Assembly: GCA_937876985.1 (NCBI GenBank)
Contig: CALEFT010000044.1
Coordinates: 1-15,875, forward strand
Source: an uncultured Clostridia bacterium
Lineage (GTDB): Bacteria > Bacillota > Clostridia > Saccharofermentanales > Saccharofermentanaceae
Direction: 5' to 3'
Length of the DNA stretch: 15,875 bases
This document shows, in pieces, positions 1-5,589 of the stretch (the stretch's first letter is position 1; each line of letters opens with the position of its first letter). The position numbers and the translations under genes were made by a program. The notes under the pieces are model-generated. The model saw only the letters and a program-made list of their open reading frames with translations, was not told where the DNA came from and searched no databases.

Positions 1-277
1 CTTTCTTTTCAAGTTCAATGCATAAATCCAACGCTATTGCATCCAACTTCGGTGTTAGCGAGTCTCTTATACGGGTATACGGAACTGGAGTTTCACACTT
101 CAATGCCCCTACAGGAAAACGCACAGCGAATGATATTACAGATTTACAATTCGGAAGCACATCTAATGGATGAAAACCTGTTGGTGCATCCTTAAATCTC
201 TCTACAGATGCAATACCACACAAATCAGCCCCCAAAGAATAGGCAATTTCTTTCACTTCTTTATTAGTTATCATCAT
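1..277 (-). CDS. QueG-like 4Fe-4S protein, N-terminal fragment (cut by window edge)
   Basis: This gene starts at 277 and runs off the left edge, leaving 92 codons. The visible protein begins MMITNKEVKEIAYSLGADLC and contains FHPLDVLPNCKSVISFAV followed by a VPYTR stretch. This matches the N-terminal part of the epoxyqueuosine-reductase (QueG)-like family, whose C-terminal half carries two 4Fe-4S clusters. That half lies outside the window, so the clusters cannot be seen. True QueG makes queuosine in tRNA; many clostridial relatives are of unknown function, so the exact reaction is not assigned. The start is supported by AAAGGG about eight bases upstream of the first of two adjacent ATGs. It is the last gene of the left minus-strand array and is preceded by hairpin repeat copy A. 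Confidence 0.65.
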   Translation of the reverse strand, partial: MMITNKEVKEIAYSLGADLCGIASVERFKDAPTGFHPLDVLPNCKSVISFAVRFPVGALKCETPVPYTRIRDSLTPKLDAIALDLCIELEKK

Positions 278-297
278 TTGTTATGTCCCTTTCTCAG

Positions 298-371
298 CGT
301 AAACTTCAAATAATCATGTGCATTCAACCTCTACGCAAGACTGAAATTTTCATGTGTTCGACAAATTAGAA
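298..371 (-). repeat. Intergenic hairpin repeat, copy A
   Basis: This is the first of three related intergenic elements (others at 1451-1521 and 4351-4430). Read on the minus strand it has a GAACA block, AAAATTTCAGTCT, a 7-base loop (337-331), AGGTTGAAT, then a CATGATTATTTGAAGTTTACG tail. The stem pairs 338-346 with 322-330; one end pair is lost and two pairs are G-T wobbles. The loop differs completely from the other copies while the stem arms are kept. It lies between the HAD stop codon (373) and the QueG-like ribosome binding site. No U-run follows the stem in the direction of transcription, so an intrinsic terminator is unlikely. This copy contains GTTGAAT, which fits the integron core GTTRRRY, but the other copies do not. 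Confidence 0.7.
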
Positions 372-372
372 T

Positions 373-972
373 TTACCTAATTGCTAATATTTCTTTTATT
401 AATTCATCAAAACTATTAACCGAAACACCATCATATGATATATTTCTACTGTTTAATAAAACAGGATTCATGCCCACTTTTTTAGCAGCCTCAAGATTCC
501 CTTCTCTATCATCTATATAAATACAATCTTCTGCATTAAGACCTAATTTTTCAATTGTGAGTAAAAAAATACGCTCATCAGGTTTTTGAATTTTCAAATC
601 ACCACTTATACTAATTACATCAAAATATTTGTTTAAATCAAATTTTTCACGAAGATACTTGCTCCATCTACTGGAATCATTCGATATAATAGCCAACTTA
701 TATTTGTTCTTAACCTTTTCAATAAAATCAATAAAACCATCCGATAATTCTATAGTATCAAGGTACTCCTCTTCAATTTTTTCCAAATCACCTTGAAACC
801 CAATAGTCTTCCAGACTTCGAGAGAAGTCATTTCTCCAATATCCGCCTTAAACCAAGGGGTGTATATCTCTTCGGCACTTAAGTTGGGAAATGTTTGTTG
901 TACATAAGGAACAAAATCATCTCCCGTTTGTTTTACAATCACACCATACATATCTAAAACTATAGCTTTCAT
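373..972 (-). CDS. HAD-superfamily hydrolase (HAD-IA type)
   Basis: A 199-residue haloacid-dehalogenase-like hydrolase, probably a cytosolic phosphatase or dehalogenase of unknown substrate. Motif I is LDMYGVI with nucleophile Asp7. Motif II is ISNDS (Ser97-Asn98), motif III is Lys130 in KIQKPDE, and motif IV is YIDDREGN (Asp154, Asp155). A helical cap lies at roughly residues 15-80, typical of subclass I. At Asp+2, where phosphatases carry a second Asp, this protein has Tyr9. The DxY form is seen in L-2-haloacid dehalogenases and in some unstudied HAD-IA proteins, so the activity stays open. The start at 972 is chosen because AAAGGA lies nine bases upstream. An upstream in-frame TTG (997-999) has no such signal. 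It follows the tautomerase after 110 bases. Confidence 0.88.
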   Translation of the reverse strand: MKAIVLDMYGVIVKQTGDDFVPYVQQTFPNLSAEEIYTPWFKADIGEMTSLEVWKTIGFQGDLEKIEEEYLDTIELSDGFIDFIEKVKNKYKLAIISNDSSRWSKYLREKFDLNKYFDVISISGDLKIQKPDERIFLLTIEKLGLNAEDCIYIDDREGNLEAAKKVGMNPVLLNSRNISYDGVSVNSFDELIKEILAIR

Positions 973-983
973 ATTCAAATATC

Positions 984-1000
984 CTTTCGTCAAATTCAAG
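984..1000 (-). repeat. Leader motif of the hairpin repeat (right-hand part only)
   Basis: On the minus strand this reads ACTTGAATTTGACGAAA, just before the HAD ribosome binding site. It resembles the GCATGAATTTGAAGTTTACG tail that follows the hairpin in the complete repeats, but the conserved hairpin itself is absent here. Similar partial motifs precede the GNAT gene (2034-2051), the CatA-like gene (2691-2705), the deaminase gene (about 4877-4902) and, more weakly, the zinc-ribbon gene. Confidence 0.4.
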
Positions 1001-1024
1001 TTTGTTTAATTGAATTAAGCCCAT

Positions 1025-1070
1025 ACAATTGAACTCCGTTCAATTGTCATCCCTCGCTCTAAAGAGCTCG
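1025..1070. repeat. Two adjacent palindromes between tautomerase and HAD genes
   Basis: A perfect 10-bp inverted repeat with a 3-base loop lies at 1025-1047 (arms ACAATTGAAC and GTTCAATTGT). A second small palindrome, GCTCTAAAGAGC, follows at about 1056-1067. The second one is bracketed by AATTG-type sequences that could pair as an outer stem. No U-run follows in the direction of transcription, so these are not typical terminators. The sequence differs from the three hairpin repeats but occupies the same kind of position, between two array genes and before a TGAATTTG leader motif. Confidence 0.6.
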
Positions 1071-1082
1071 GTCAATTCTTAT

Positions 1083-1439
1083 TTATCTTTGCTTGCCAGC
1101 CAATCCCCAATTCTCATTTGGCGGTTCATGAATGACTATAAAAACGTCAGTTGCTTGTATTTCAAGTCTTTCATATAATTCTTTTACTATTTCTTCATAT
1201 ATTCTCGCTTTTTGCTCTTTTGTACGCCCTTGAAACATTGTTAACTCTATCATCGTAAATTTATCAGTCTTACTTTCACTTCTTTCAAACAACTCATCTT
1301 CGATTTCATACAATCTTTGAAATCTATCCCAGTCCTCAATTTGAATTGCATTCATTAATGCTGTATGAACAGCATCCAGCATTTCTTTTTTATAATCAAC
1401 ACTTTTTCCTTTTATTATCTCTATACGAACTAAAGGCAT
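1083..1439 (-). CDS. Tautomerase-superfamily protein
   Basis: A 118-residue protein beginning MPLVRIEIIKGKS. Pro2 would become the N-terminal catalytic proline after removal of Met, the hallmark of the 4-oxalocrotonate tautomerase/MSAD superfamily. The ending VFIVIHEPPNENWGLAGKQ is typical of a single-chain tautomerase type with two beta-alpha-beta units, one at about residues 1-55 and one at about 60-115. The substrate cannot be told from sequence; relatives act on small keto acids. The start has a strong AGGAGG six bases upstream. The gene lies between hairpin copy B on its 5' side and the palindromic 973-1082 junction on its 3' side, so it is flanked by structured spacers like a cassette. 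Confidence 0.87.
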   Translation of the reverse strand: MPLVRIEIIKGKSVDYKKEMLDAVHTALMNAIQIEDWDRFQRLYEIEDELFERSESKTDKFTMIELTMFQGRTKEQKARIYEEIVKELYERLEIQATDVFIVIHEPPNENWGLAGKQR

Positions 1440-1450
1440 TTTTTGTCCTC

Positions 1451-1521
1451 CTGTAAATTCAAATTCATGCGCGCTTTCAATCTCACCGGAAGACTGAAAT
1501 TTTACTGTTCTTCCCTTAACA
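1451..1521 (-). repeat. Intergenic hairpin repeat, copy B
   Basis: Minus-strand order is GAACAGTAAAATTTCAGTCT, loop TCCGGTG, AGATTGAAA, GCGCGC, then ATGAATTTGAATTTACAG. The inner stem is nine base pairs with one wobble (1491-1499 with 1475-1483). An outer pairing of GTAAA with TTTAC flanks it. The GNAT stop codon (1502-1504) sits inside the left part, and the tautomerase ribosome binding site follows the right end directly, so the element fills the whole junction between the two genes. Compared with copy C the loop differs, and two outer-stem pairs change on both sides together. Confidence 0.75.
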
Positions 1522-2014
1522 GAGAATACATTTTCATATCAATCACTTTTCCATTCTTTACGGCATTATTTCTTAATGTTCCCTCATATTGAAAACCTGC
1601 TTTTTCAAGAACACGACAAGAACCTGTATTATAAGCAAACGGCTCTGCATAAATTCGAAGAATATCACTATTCTTAAATACATATTCACAGATTTGTTTT
1701 ACCGCATCTGTCATAATGCCTTTTCCCCAATACTCTTCTGCAATATAGTATCCCATCTCGGCTGTTTGTCTATGAATATTTTTCTGACGAAAAACTCCTA
1801 TACTACCAATCACTTTATCATCCAATGTAATCGCAAATGCAAATGTTTCATCTTCATTTGCTGAAAGCATACTTGATATAAAATCAATCCCATCTTGTTC
1901 AGAATAAGGATATGGTAAACCATCCCTAAGATTATCTTGTATCTTTTTATTTGACAAAGCAACTGCAATATCCTTTGCATCTGTCAGTTTCCATTTTCTT
2001 ATTTTACAATTCAT
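1502..2014 (-). CDS. GNAT-family N-acetyltransferase (RimJ/RimL type)
   Basis: A 170-residue acetyl-CoA-dependent N-acetyltransferase. The acetyl-CoA motif A is EYWGKGIMTDAV (about residues 94-105), preceded by the beta-strand YYIAEE. Motif B contains the N-x-x-S-x-R-V-L-E-K-A-G-F pattern (NTGSCRVLEKAGF, 129-141), then YEGTLRNNAVKNGK and DMKMYSLLR. These features are characteristic of the RimJ/RimL group that modifies ribosomal protein N termini or small amines; the true substrate is unknown. The start at 2014 is preferred because GGAG lies nine bases upstream, while an ATG 15 bases earlier has no ribosome binding site. It follows the CatA-like gene closely, and its stop codon lies within hairpin copy B. 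Confidence 0.9.
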   Translation of the reverse strand: MNCKIRKWKLTDAKDIAVALSNKKIQDNLRDGLPYPYSEQDGIDFISSMLSANEDETFAFAITLDDKVIGSIGVFRQKNIHRQTAEMGYYIAEEYWGKGIMTDAVKQICEYVFKNSDILRIYAEPFAYNTGSCRVLEKAGFQYEGTLRNNAVKNGKVIDMKMYSLLREEQ

Positions 2015-2033
2015 AATGTTTTTCTCCATACTT

Positions 2034-2051
2034 CGTAAACTTCAAAATTTC
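2034..2051 (-). repeat. Partial copy of repeat tail before the GNAT gene
   Basis: On the minus strand this reads GAAATTTTGAAGTTTACG. It shares TTTGAAGTTTACG with copy A (298-310) and lies between the CatA-like stop codon (2052-2054) and the GNAT ribosome binding site. The hairpin part is missing, so only the right-hand segment is present. Confidence 0.5.
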
Positions 2052-2675
2052 TTATTTCAAAATATTAATTTCCTTTTGCAAATTCGCCAAAAATCTACCT
2101 GCATGAGCGCCATCCATTTGTGTATGGTGAAACTGAAAAGAAAGTGTAAGATAATACTTAAACCATTTCTTTTTGTATCTGCCCCAAATGATAAATGGAT
2201 TATTAAAAATACCACTATTCATACCAACTGCACCATCAATTTCAGTATCTATAATTGCCGATGTCCCTATTACCATACTATCATTTGACAAATCTCTATC
2301 TTGACAGTTTTCTGCAACCCACGAAGTATATTCTAAATATTCATTATTGTATTTATTTAAATCTTCCACATACAAGATGTCACAAGAGCTTACTTCACCA
2401 TCTCTATTTTTCACAATTGTATTAACTGCAATCGTATCATACTGTATAAGTTTATCACCAACAGGAAGTACGTAAAACTCTTTTACATTCACAGCAGCTT
2501 TTCCAATGCAATAATCTAAAAGCATATTAAACTTCATATGTTTTCTTTTACTAATTTTAATAAGATTTGTTACATCCAAAGTCTTAAAAAAAGTTACCAT
2601 TGGATTTGGGGCTTTCATCCAAAGCTCATATGCCATAGCTCTTGTTGTGTCTTTTAGTTGAATTTCTTTTGCCAT
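2052..2675 (-). CDS. CatA-like O-acetyltransferase (chloramphenicol acetyltransferase fold)
   Basis: A 207-residue member of the chloramphenicol acetyltransferase (CAT) fold. The signature lies near the C terminus: SFQFHHTQMDGAHAGRF (about 179-195) carries the HHxxxDG pattern, with the catalytic His and the structural Asp188. Classical type A CATs have HHAVCDG in this position. CAT trimers use acetyl-CoA to acetylate a hydroxyl group. The N terminus lacks the aromatic substrate-pocket features I would expect of a proven resistance enzyme, so chloramphenicol resistance is not claimed. A GGGAGAG site precedes the start. The gene follows pfkB after about 29 bases and is probably read from the tetR promoter. 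Confidence 0.85.
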   Translation of the reverse strand: MAKEIQLKDTTRAMAYELWMKAPNPMVTFFKTLDVTNLIKISKRKHMKFNMLLDYCIGKAAVNVKEFYVLPVGDKLIQYDTIAVNTIVKNRDGEVSSCDILYVEDLNKYNNEYLEYTSWVAENCQDRDLSNDSMVIGTSAIIDTEIDGAVGMNSGIFNNPFIIWGRYKKKWFKYYLTLSFQFHHTQMDGAHAGRFLANLQKEINILK

Positions 2676-2690
2676 TATATCTCTCCCATA

Positions 2691-2705
2691 ACTCCAGATT
2701 CATGC
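2691..2705 (-). repeat. Leader motif after pfkB stop, before CatA-like gene
   Basis: The minus strand reads GCATGAATCTGGAGT, beginning at the last base of the region carrying the pfkB stop codon and ending at the ribosome binding site of the CatA-like gene. It matches the GCATGAATTTGAAG tail of hairpin copies B and C with two or three changes. No hairpin is present at this junction. Confidence 0.4.
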
Positions 2706-3619
2706 TACTTATTTTTTGTGTTTTCCAATAACGAATTCACCTCAAGTAATGTAGGAGGGTTTAGTGGCAGAGGAAATCTTGAAATCGCAATTGCTGAGCA
2801 AGCACTTGCAAAACGTACCAACTCATCATCTTCCATTCCATGTAATAATCCATAGACACAGCCCGCCTTAAATGTATCTCCTGCTCCAAGAGTACTCTTT
2901 ACATCTACACTAAACGGCTTCATTCGCTTCATCAACTGACCTTTCCTGCCATATATCATATCATTTCCCCCGGAAGTGATAATTACAAGGCCATCCGTAC
3001 TTGCAACTAATAACTCATATATTTCTTCTATGCTTTTATCTTTATAAACATCCGATTCAGTGCATTCCTTGGAAACTACATTAACAGCACAATGCTGGTG
3101 CAGATAACTATCGTGTTTTGAATCTATAGTTACATAACTTTTATTATATTTTACACAAAGTTCCGCTGTGGCTTGAGTTTCTTCCAAGAAAAATGGATCT
3201 ATTGCCGCAATCTTACAACCTATAATATCTTCTTCCTTAGGCATACTCCAACGCTTTTTAGCTCCTGGCTCGTATAATGACTGGAATACTCCCATAGGAG
3301 AACGCACTAAACCAGCTATAACTACATAATCCATTAACCCTTCATATTCCTTATCAAAATATAAGGAGGATAAATCTACTGATTTATTCTTATAAAACTC
3401 TTTTAGCAGAGGCGCCACTTCTGTACCAATATGTGTGCCATCTATCTTTACACTCACTCCAAGTGATGCCAATACAGTAGCAGCTGTGCCAGTTTCACCA
3501 CCTGGCAAGAAATACTTTGCCTTTATCTCTGAATACTCATCCGGCTGTAAAAAACCATCTTTCAGCCAAAACGAATGGGTGCCCAGCACCTGTCCATACA
3601 TATAAACCTCGTAACTCAT
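2705..3619 (-). CDS. PfkB-family carbohydrate (or nucleoside) kinase
   Basis: A 304-residue ribokinase-like kinase that transfers phosphate from ATP to a sugar or nucleoside. The first PfkB signature is LPGGETGTAATVLASLG (about 38-54). The second, STLGAGDTFKAGCVYGL (about 242-258), carries the anion hole and the catalytic base Asp248. Length and motif spacing are normal for the family. The specific substrate is unknown: the N-terminal lid YGQVLGTHSFWLKDG does not match ribokinase, fructokinase or 1-phosphofructokinase closely enough to decide. It starts 19 bases after tetR with a GAAGG site, so the two form an operon. This suggests that the TetR ligand is the substrate or product of the kinase. 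Confidence 0.9.
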   Translation of the reverse strand: MSYEVYMYGQVLGTHSFWLKDGFLQPDEYSEIKAKYFLPGGETGTAATVLASLGVSVKIDGTHIGTEVAPLLKEFYKNKSVDLSSLYFDKEYEGLMDYVVIAGLVRSPMGVFQSLYEPGAKKRWSMPKEEDIIGCKIAAIDPFFLEETQATAELCVKYNKSYVTIDSKHDSYLHQHCAVNVVSKECTESDVYKDKSIEEIYELLVASTDGLVIITSGGNDMIYGRKGQLMKRMKPFSVDVKSTLGAGDTFKAGCVYGLLHGMEDDELVRFASACSAIAISRFPLPLNPPTLLEVNSLLENTKNK

Positions 3620-3638
3620 AAATACCTTCTTATATATT

Positions 3639-4232
3639 TTAATTTACTGCATATGTAGCAATAAAATACTTAACAAAAGTTTCTATCTGTTCTAACACCT
3701 CACCCTTTTTATCAGGCTCTCTTGTAGATAACTGAATAAGTGATGTTACTGGCGCAGTATAAATAAATGCAAGCATCTCAGAGTCATCATTTTTTAATAT
3801 CCCGTCATTCATCATTTTTTTAAATATATTTGCAAATATATTTTTCGTACCAACCATAAAATGCTTAGTTGCCAAGCTACATACTCGTTCATCATGAAAT
3901 TGCTCTGTTAATAACAATTTTCTCGTAAGAATAATCCTTGCATCATTTAAAGTGAAATCTACCATTTTCATAGTTAATATATATAATTCTTCCATAGACT
4001 TTGGTTGATTTGGTAAATTATCTGCCGAACCAAAATGCTCTGCATAATAAGCTTCCATTCTATCAAGCAAAGCATTCCATATAGCATCCTTGCTAGAATA
4101 ATGTTTATATAAGGCTGATTTACTTAATCCAAGTCGAGATGCTAAATCACGAAGATTGGTTCCTTTATAGCCATTTTCAGCAAACATTACCAGGGCTTCA
4201 TCTAGAATTTTGCTTTTTGTGTTATTTTCCAT
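3639..4232 (-). CDS. TetR/AcrR-family transcriptional repressor
   Basis: A 197-residue regulator. The N-terminal helix-turn-helix spans about residues 8-54, with ILDEALVMFAENGYKGTNLR, then DLASRLGLSKSALYKHYSSK (recognition helix around LSKSALYKHY) and DAIWNALLDRM. Residues 60-197 form the usual all-helical ligand-binding and dimer part, whose ligand cannot be predicted. AGGAG lies six bases before the ATG. Two palindromic operators overlap its own promoter (4271-4324), so it almost certainly represses itself and the downstream pfkB. It may also control the following small genes, since no terminator is seen between them. Confidence 0.93.
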   Translation of the reverse strand: MENNTKSKILDEALVMFAENGYKGTNLRDLASRLGLSKSALYKHYSSKDAIWNALLDRMEAYYAEHFGSADNLPNQPKSMEELYILTMKMVDFTLNDARIILTRKLLLTEQFHDERVCSLATKHFMVGTKNIFANIFKKMMNDGILKNDDSEMLAFIYTAPVTSLIQLSTREPDKKGEVLEQIETFVKYFIATYAVN

Positions 4233-4270
4233 ATTATTCTCCTAAAATGATTTTAATTTATGTTATCAAA

Positions 4271-4294
4271 AAAGGTGACCGTTCGGTCACCTTT
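4271..4294. promoter_or_regulatory. TetR operator O1, 24-bp perfect palindrome
   Basis: Arms AAAGGTGACCG and CGGTCACCTTT (11 bp each) surround a 2-base centre. It lies just downstream of the -10 box of the tetR promoter, over the expected transcription start. It shares the core GTGACC/GGTCAC with O2. The centres of the two operators are 27 bp apart. Confidence 0.85.
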
Positions 4295-4295
4295 G

Positions 4296-4324
4296 ATTAT
4301 AGTGACCAAATGGTCACTCGTCAA
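4296..4324 (-). promoter_or_regulatory. Promoter of tetR-pfkB
   Basis: On the minus strand the -35 box is TTGACG (4324-4319) and the -10 box is TATAAT (4301-4296), with a spacer of exactly 17 bases. The spacer is filled by operator O2, so a bound repressor would block RNA polymerase directly. Transcription would begin inside O1 and run into tetR. Confidence 0.88.
4301..4318. promoter_or_regulatory. TetR operator O2, 18-bp palindrome in the promoter spacer
   Basis: Arms AGTGACCA and TGGTCACT (8 bp each) with a 2-base centre. It occupies the spacer between the -35 and -10 boxes of the tetR promoter and shares the GTGACC half-site with O1. This gives two-site repression of tetR and the genes behind it. 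Confidence 0.85.
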
Positions 4325-4350
4325 TTAGTCTCTTTAGAGAAATGTCATAC

Positions 4351-4430
4351 AACAGAAACTTCAAATTCATGCATGCTTTCAATCTCTCAGTAAGACTGAA
4401 ATTTTCTGTTCTCATTACTATCTTAGAACA
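4351..4430 (-). repeat. Intergenic hairpin repeat, copy C
   Basis: Minus-strand order is TGTTCT with AGAACA (a small 6-bp stem, 4430-4407), AGAAAATTTCAGTCT, loop TACTGAG, AGATTGAAA, GCATGC, then ATGAATTTGAAGTTTCTG. The inner stem is 4393-4401 with 4377-4385 (nine pairs, one wobble). The outer arms AACAGAAA and TTTCTGTT pair perfectly over 8 bp, with a 5-base bulge on one side. It lies after the deaminase stop codon (4433) and upstream of the tetR promoter. No U-run follows. Its closest relative in the window is copy B. Confidence 0.75.
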
Positions 4431-4432
4431 TA

Positions 4433-4873
4433 TCAAGAATCCTCGCCATCTATGTATCTACGCTCACCCCACCATCCAGGAACCAGCTCGCCTAATGTAA
4501 TGGTTTTTCTTGTTTTATAGTCCGTCATTATTTCCATATTTCTATTCTCGTATGACAACTGCATAAGAAACTCTCTACATGCGCCACAAGGCATACCGCT
4601 ACCCTCTATCGCTCCATTTGGAGCTTCATCTCTAAATGCAATCAGTCGTTTAATAACAGTTTGACCACTATTAACATACATATTAAGAGCTGCCACTCTT
4701 TCTGCACAAAGGTTCATAACCCCACTGCAGCCTTCGATACAAAAACCTGTAAATATTTCTCCATTCTCACTTTCCACAGCACAAACCACGTGATGTGCAT
4801 ATACAAAAGGAGAAACCTCCTCTGGGTGATATTGTTCCTTTGCTTTTAAATATAATTTTTCCCAAATATCCAT
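4433..4873 (-). CDS. Cytidine deaminase-like zinc hydrolase
   Basis: A 146-residue member of the cytidine deaminase fold. The zinc site is complete: CAERVAALN (Cys56-Ala57-Glu58, with Glu as proton shuttle) and PCGACRE (Cys96 and Cys99). Three Cys ligands are characteristic of the small homotetrameric CDA/blasticidin-S deaminase group. The substrate could be cytidine, a modified nucleoside or a blasticidin-like antibiotic; the C-terminal VPGWWGERRYID differs from housekeeping Cdd, so no gene symbol is given. The start at 4873 is preferred because GGAGG lies five bases upstream. An in-frame ATG 21 bases earlier, giving an extra MNLVEGN, coincides with the recurring ATGAATTTG leader and has no ribosome binding site. 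Confidence 0.85.
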   Translation of the reverse strand: MDIWEKLYLKAKEQYHPEEVSPFVYAHHVVCAVESENGEIFTGFCIEGCSGVMNLCAERVAALNMYVNSGQTVIKRLIAFRDEAPNGAIEGSGMPCGACREFLMQLSYENRNMEIMTDYKTRKTITLGELVPGWWGERRYIDGEDS

Positions 4874-4876
4874 ATT

Positions 4877-4902
4877 TCCCTCCACCAAATTCATAATTCC
4901 GC
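4877..4902 (-). repeat. Leader motif before deaminase gene
   Basis: The minus strand carries GCATGCGGAATTATGAATTTGG between the zinc-ribbon gene stop (4913) and the deaminase ribosome binding site. GCATGC and ATGAATTTG both occur in the tail of hairpin copy C, separated here by a short insertion. The hairpin arms are absent. Confidence 0.4.
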
Positions 4903-4912
4903 ATGCTTTTTT

Positions 4913-5107
4913 CTACAGTAAGTTTTTTAACTCTTTAACTATAAACTTCTGAACAAGTCCACATCTCTTACAGCAATAGCACACTACAGAACTTCTCTTT
5001 GGTTTGAATTTTTTTATCTCCCCTTCCGGATAAAAAAACATTCCATGCATTCCTGCCATTTGTCCACTTATTAATTCTCCGCCACAGTTTTCACATTTAT
5101 TTTCCAT
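4913..5107 (-). CDS. Small zinc-ribbon protein
   Basis: A 64-residue protein with two CxxC pairs: CENC (Cys5, Cys8) near the N terminus and CCKRC (Cys46, Cys49, with extra Cys43 and Cys45) near the C terminus. This is a small zinc ribbon of the kind found in short uncharacterised Bacillota proteins. Between the pairs lies a GMFFYPEGEIKKFKPKR segment. No catalytic residues are visible, so it is more likely a binding or scaffold protein than an enzyme. GGAGG lies seven bases before the ATG at 5107; a GTG immediately upstream is a less likely start. It lies about 40 bases upstream of the deaminase gene in the same direction. Confidence 0.7.
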   Translation of the reverse strand: MENKCENCGGELISGQMAGMHGMFFYPEGEIKKFKPKRSSVVCYCCKRCGLVQKFIVKELKNLL

Positions 5108-5184
5108 CACAATTCCTCCGTAGAATTCATATTTGTTTATTTCCTTACATCTTTTGCTGCTGATTGAAAATCCGATCTAAACAT

Positions 5185-5487
5185 TTACATTCCATTAAAT
5201 ATCCCGGTTAGGAATATGGCAATAAAAAGCAACACTATACAAACCCAAATTATCAGTATAATTCTTTTCGGTTTATCCGCTTTTCTTTGCAATTCACTAG
5301 CAACTTTCTCTGCTTCTTCTTTGGAATCATATATTTTAACTTCGTCCTCTGATAGAACAGAAATTCTGTGCGTTCTTTTATTTTCACAGCGATATTGGTT
5401 TCCATTAATCTCCAATATCTTCCATCTTCTTACAAACTTTTTCCCGGATTCATTAATTGTATAAATACGATCTCCAACTTTTCTCAT
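5185..5487 (-). CDS. Small tail-anchored membrane protein, unknown function
   Basis: A 100-residue protein I do not recognise. The N-terminal part (1-55) looks like a compact beta-rich domain: VGDRIYTINESGKKFVRRWK followed by ILEINGNQYRCEN. A charged, probably helical stretch follows (SKEEAEKVASELQRKADKPKR, about 55-75), then one hydrophobic segment (IILIIWVCIVLLFIAIFLTG, about 76-95) at the extreme C terminus. This predicts a cytosolic domain tethered to the membrane by its tail. The start is well supported by GGAGGGG six bases upstream. It sits between the VOC and zinc-ribbon genes, with 102 and 77 bases of spacer, in which I see no clear hairpin or promoter. Confidence 0.72.
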   Translation of the reverse strand: MRKVGDRIYTINESGKKFVRRWKILEINGNQYRCENKRTHRISVLSEDEVKIYDSKEEAEKVASELQRKADKPKRIILIIWVCIVLLFIAIFLTGIFNGM

Positions 5488-5589
5488 AATTCCCCTCCAT
5501 ATTCTTTAGTTTTCGATTTTTGTCGTCTGCTTTTTTCTCTTAATAATCAGATTCTTACGTGCCTAAAAAAACAACTATACCCATTTGTT

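Noticed and set aside
2052..2675. Chloramphenicol resistance gene
   Set aside because: The HHxxxDG motif shows the fold, but the substrate-pocket sequence of proven CAT enzymes is not evident. It is called CatA-like only.
298..4430. Hairpin repeats as classical integron attC sites
   Set aside because: Only copy A contains a GTTRRRY-type core (GTTGAAT). The other copies have ATTGAAA there, and no matching RYYYAAC partner was found. No integrase gene is visible. Kept as a cassette-like hypothesis only.
298..4430. Hairpin repeats as intrinsic terminators
   Set aside because: No run of U follows the stem in the direction of transcription; the sequence continues into GCRYGCATGAATTTG.
298..4430. 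CRISPR array
   Set aside because: The copies are more than a kilobase apart with complete genes between them, and the repeats are imperfect.
5108..5128. A tiny leader peptide (MNSTEEL, stop) overlapping the zinc-ribbon gene start
   Set aside because: It arises from the recurring ATGAATT leader motif next to the ribosome binding site and has no ribosome binding site of its own.
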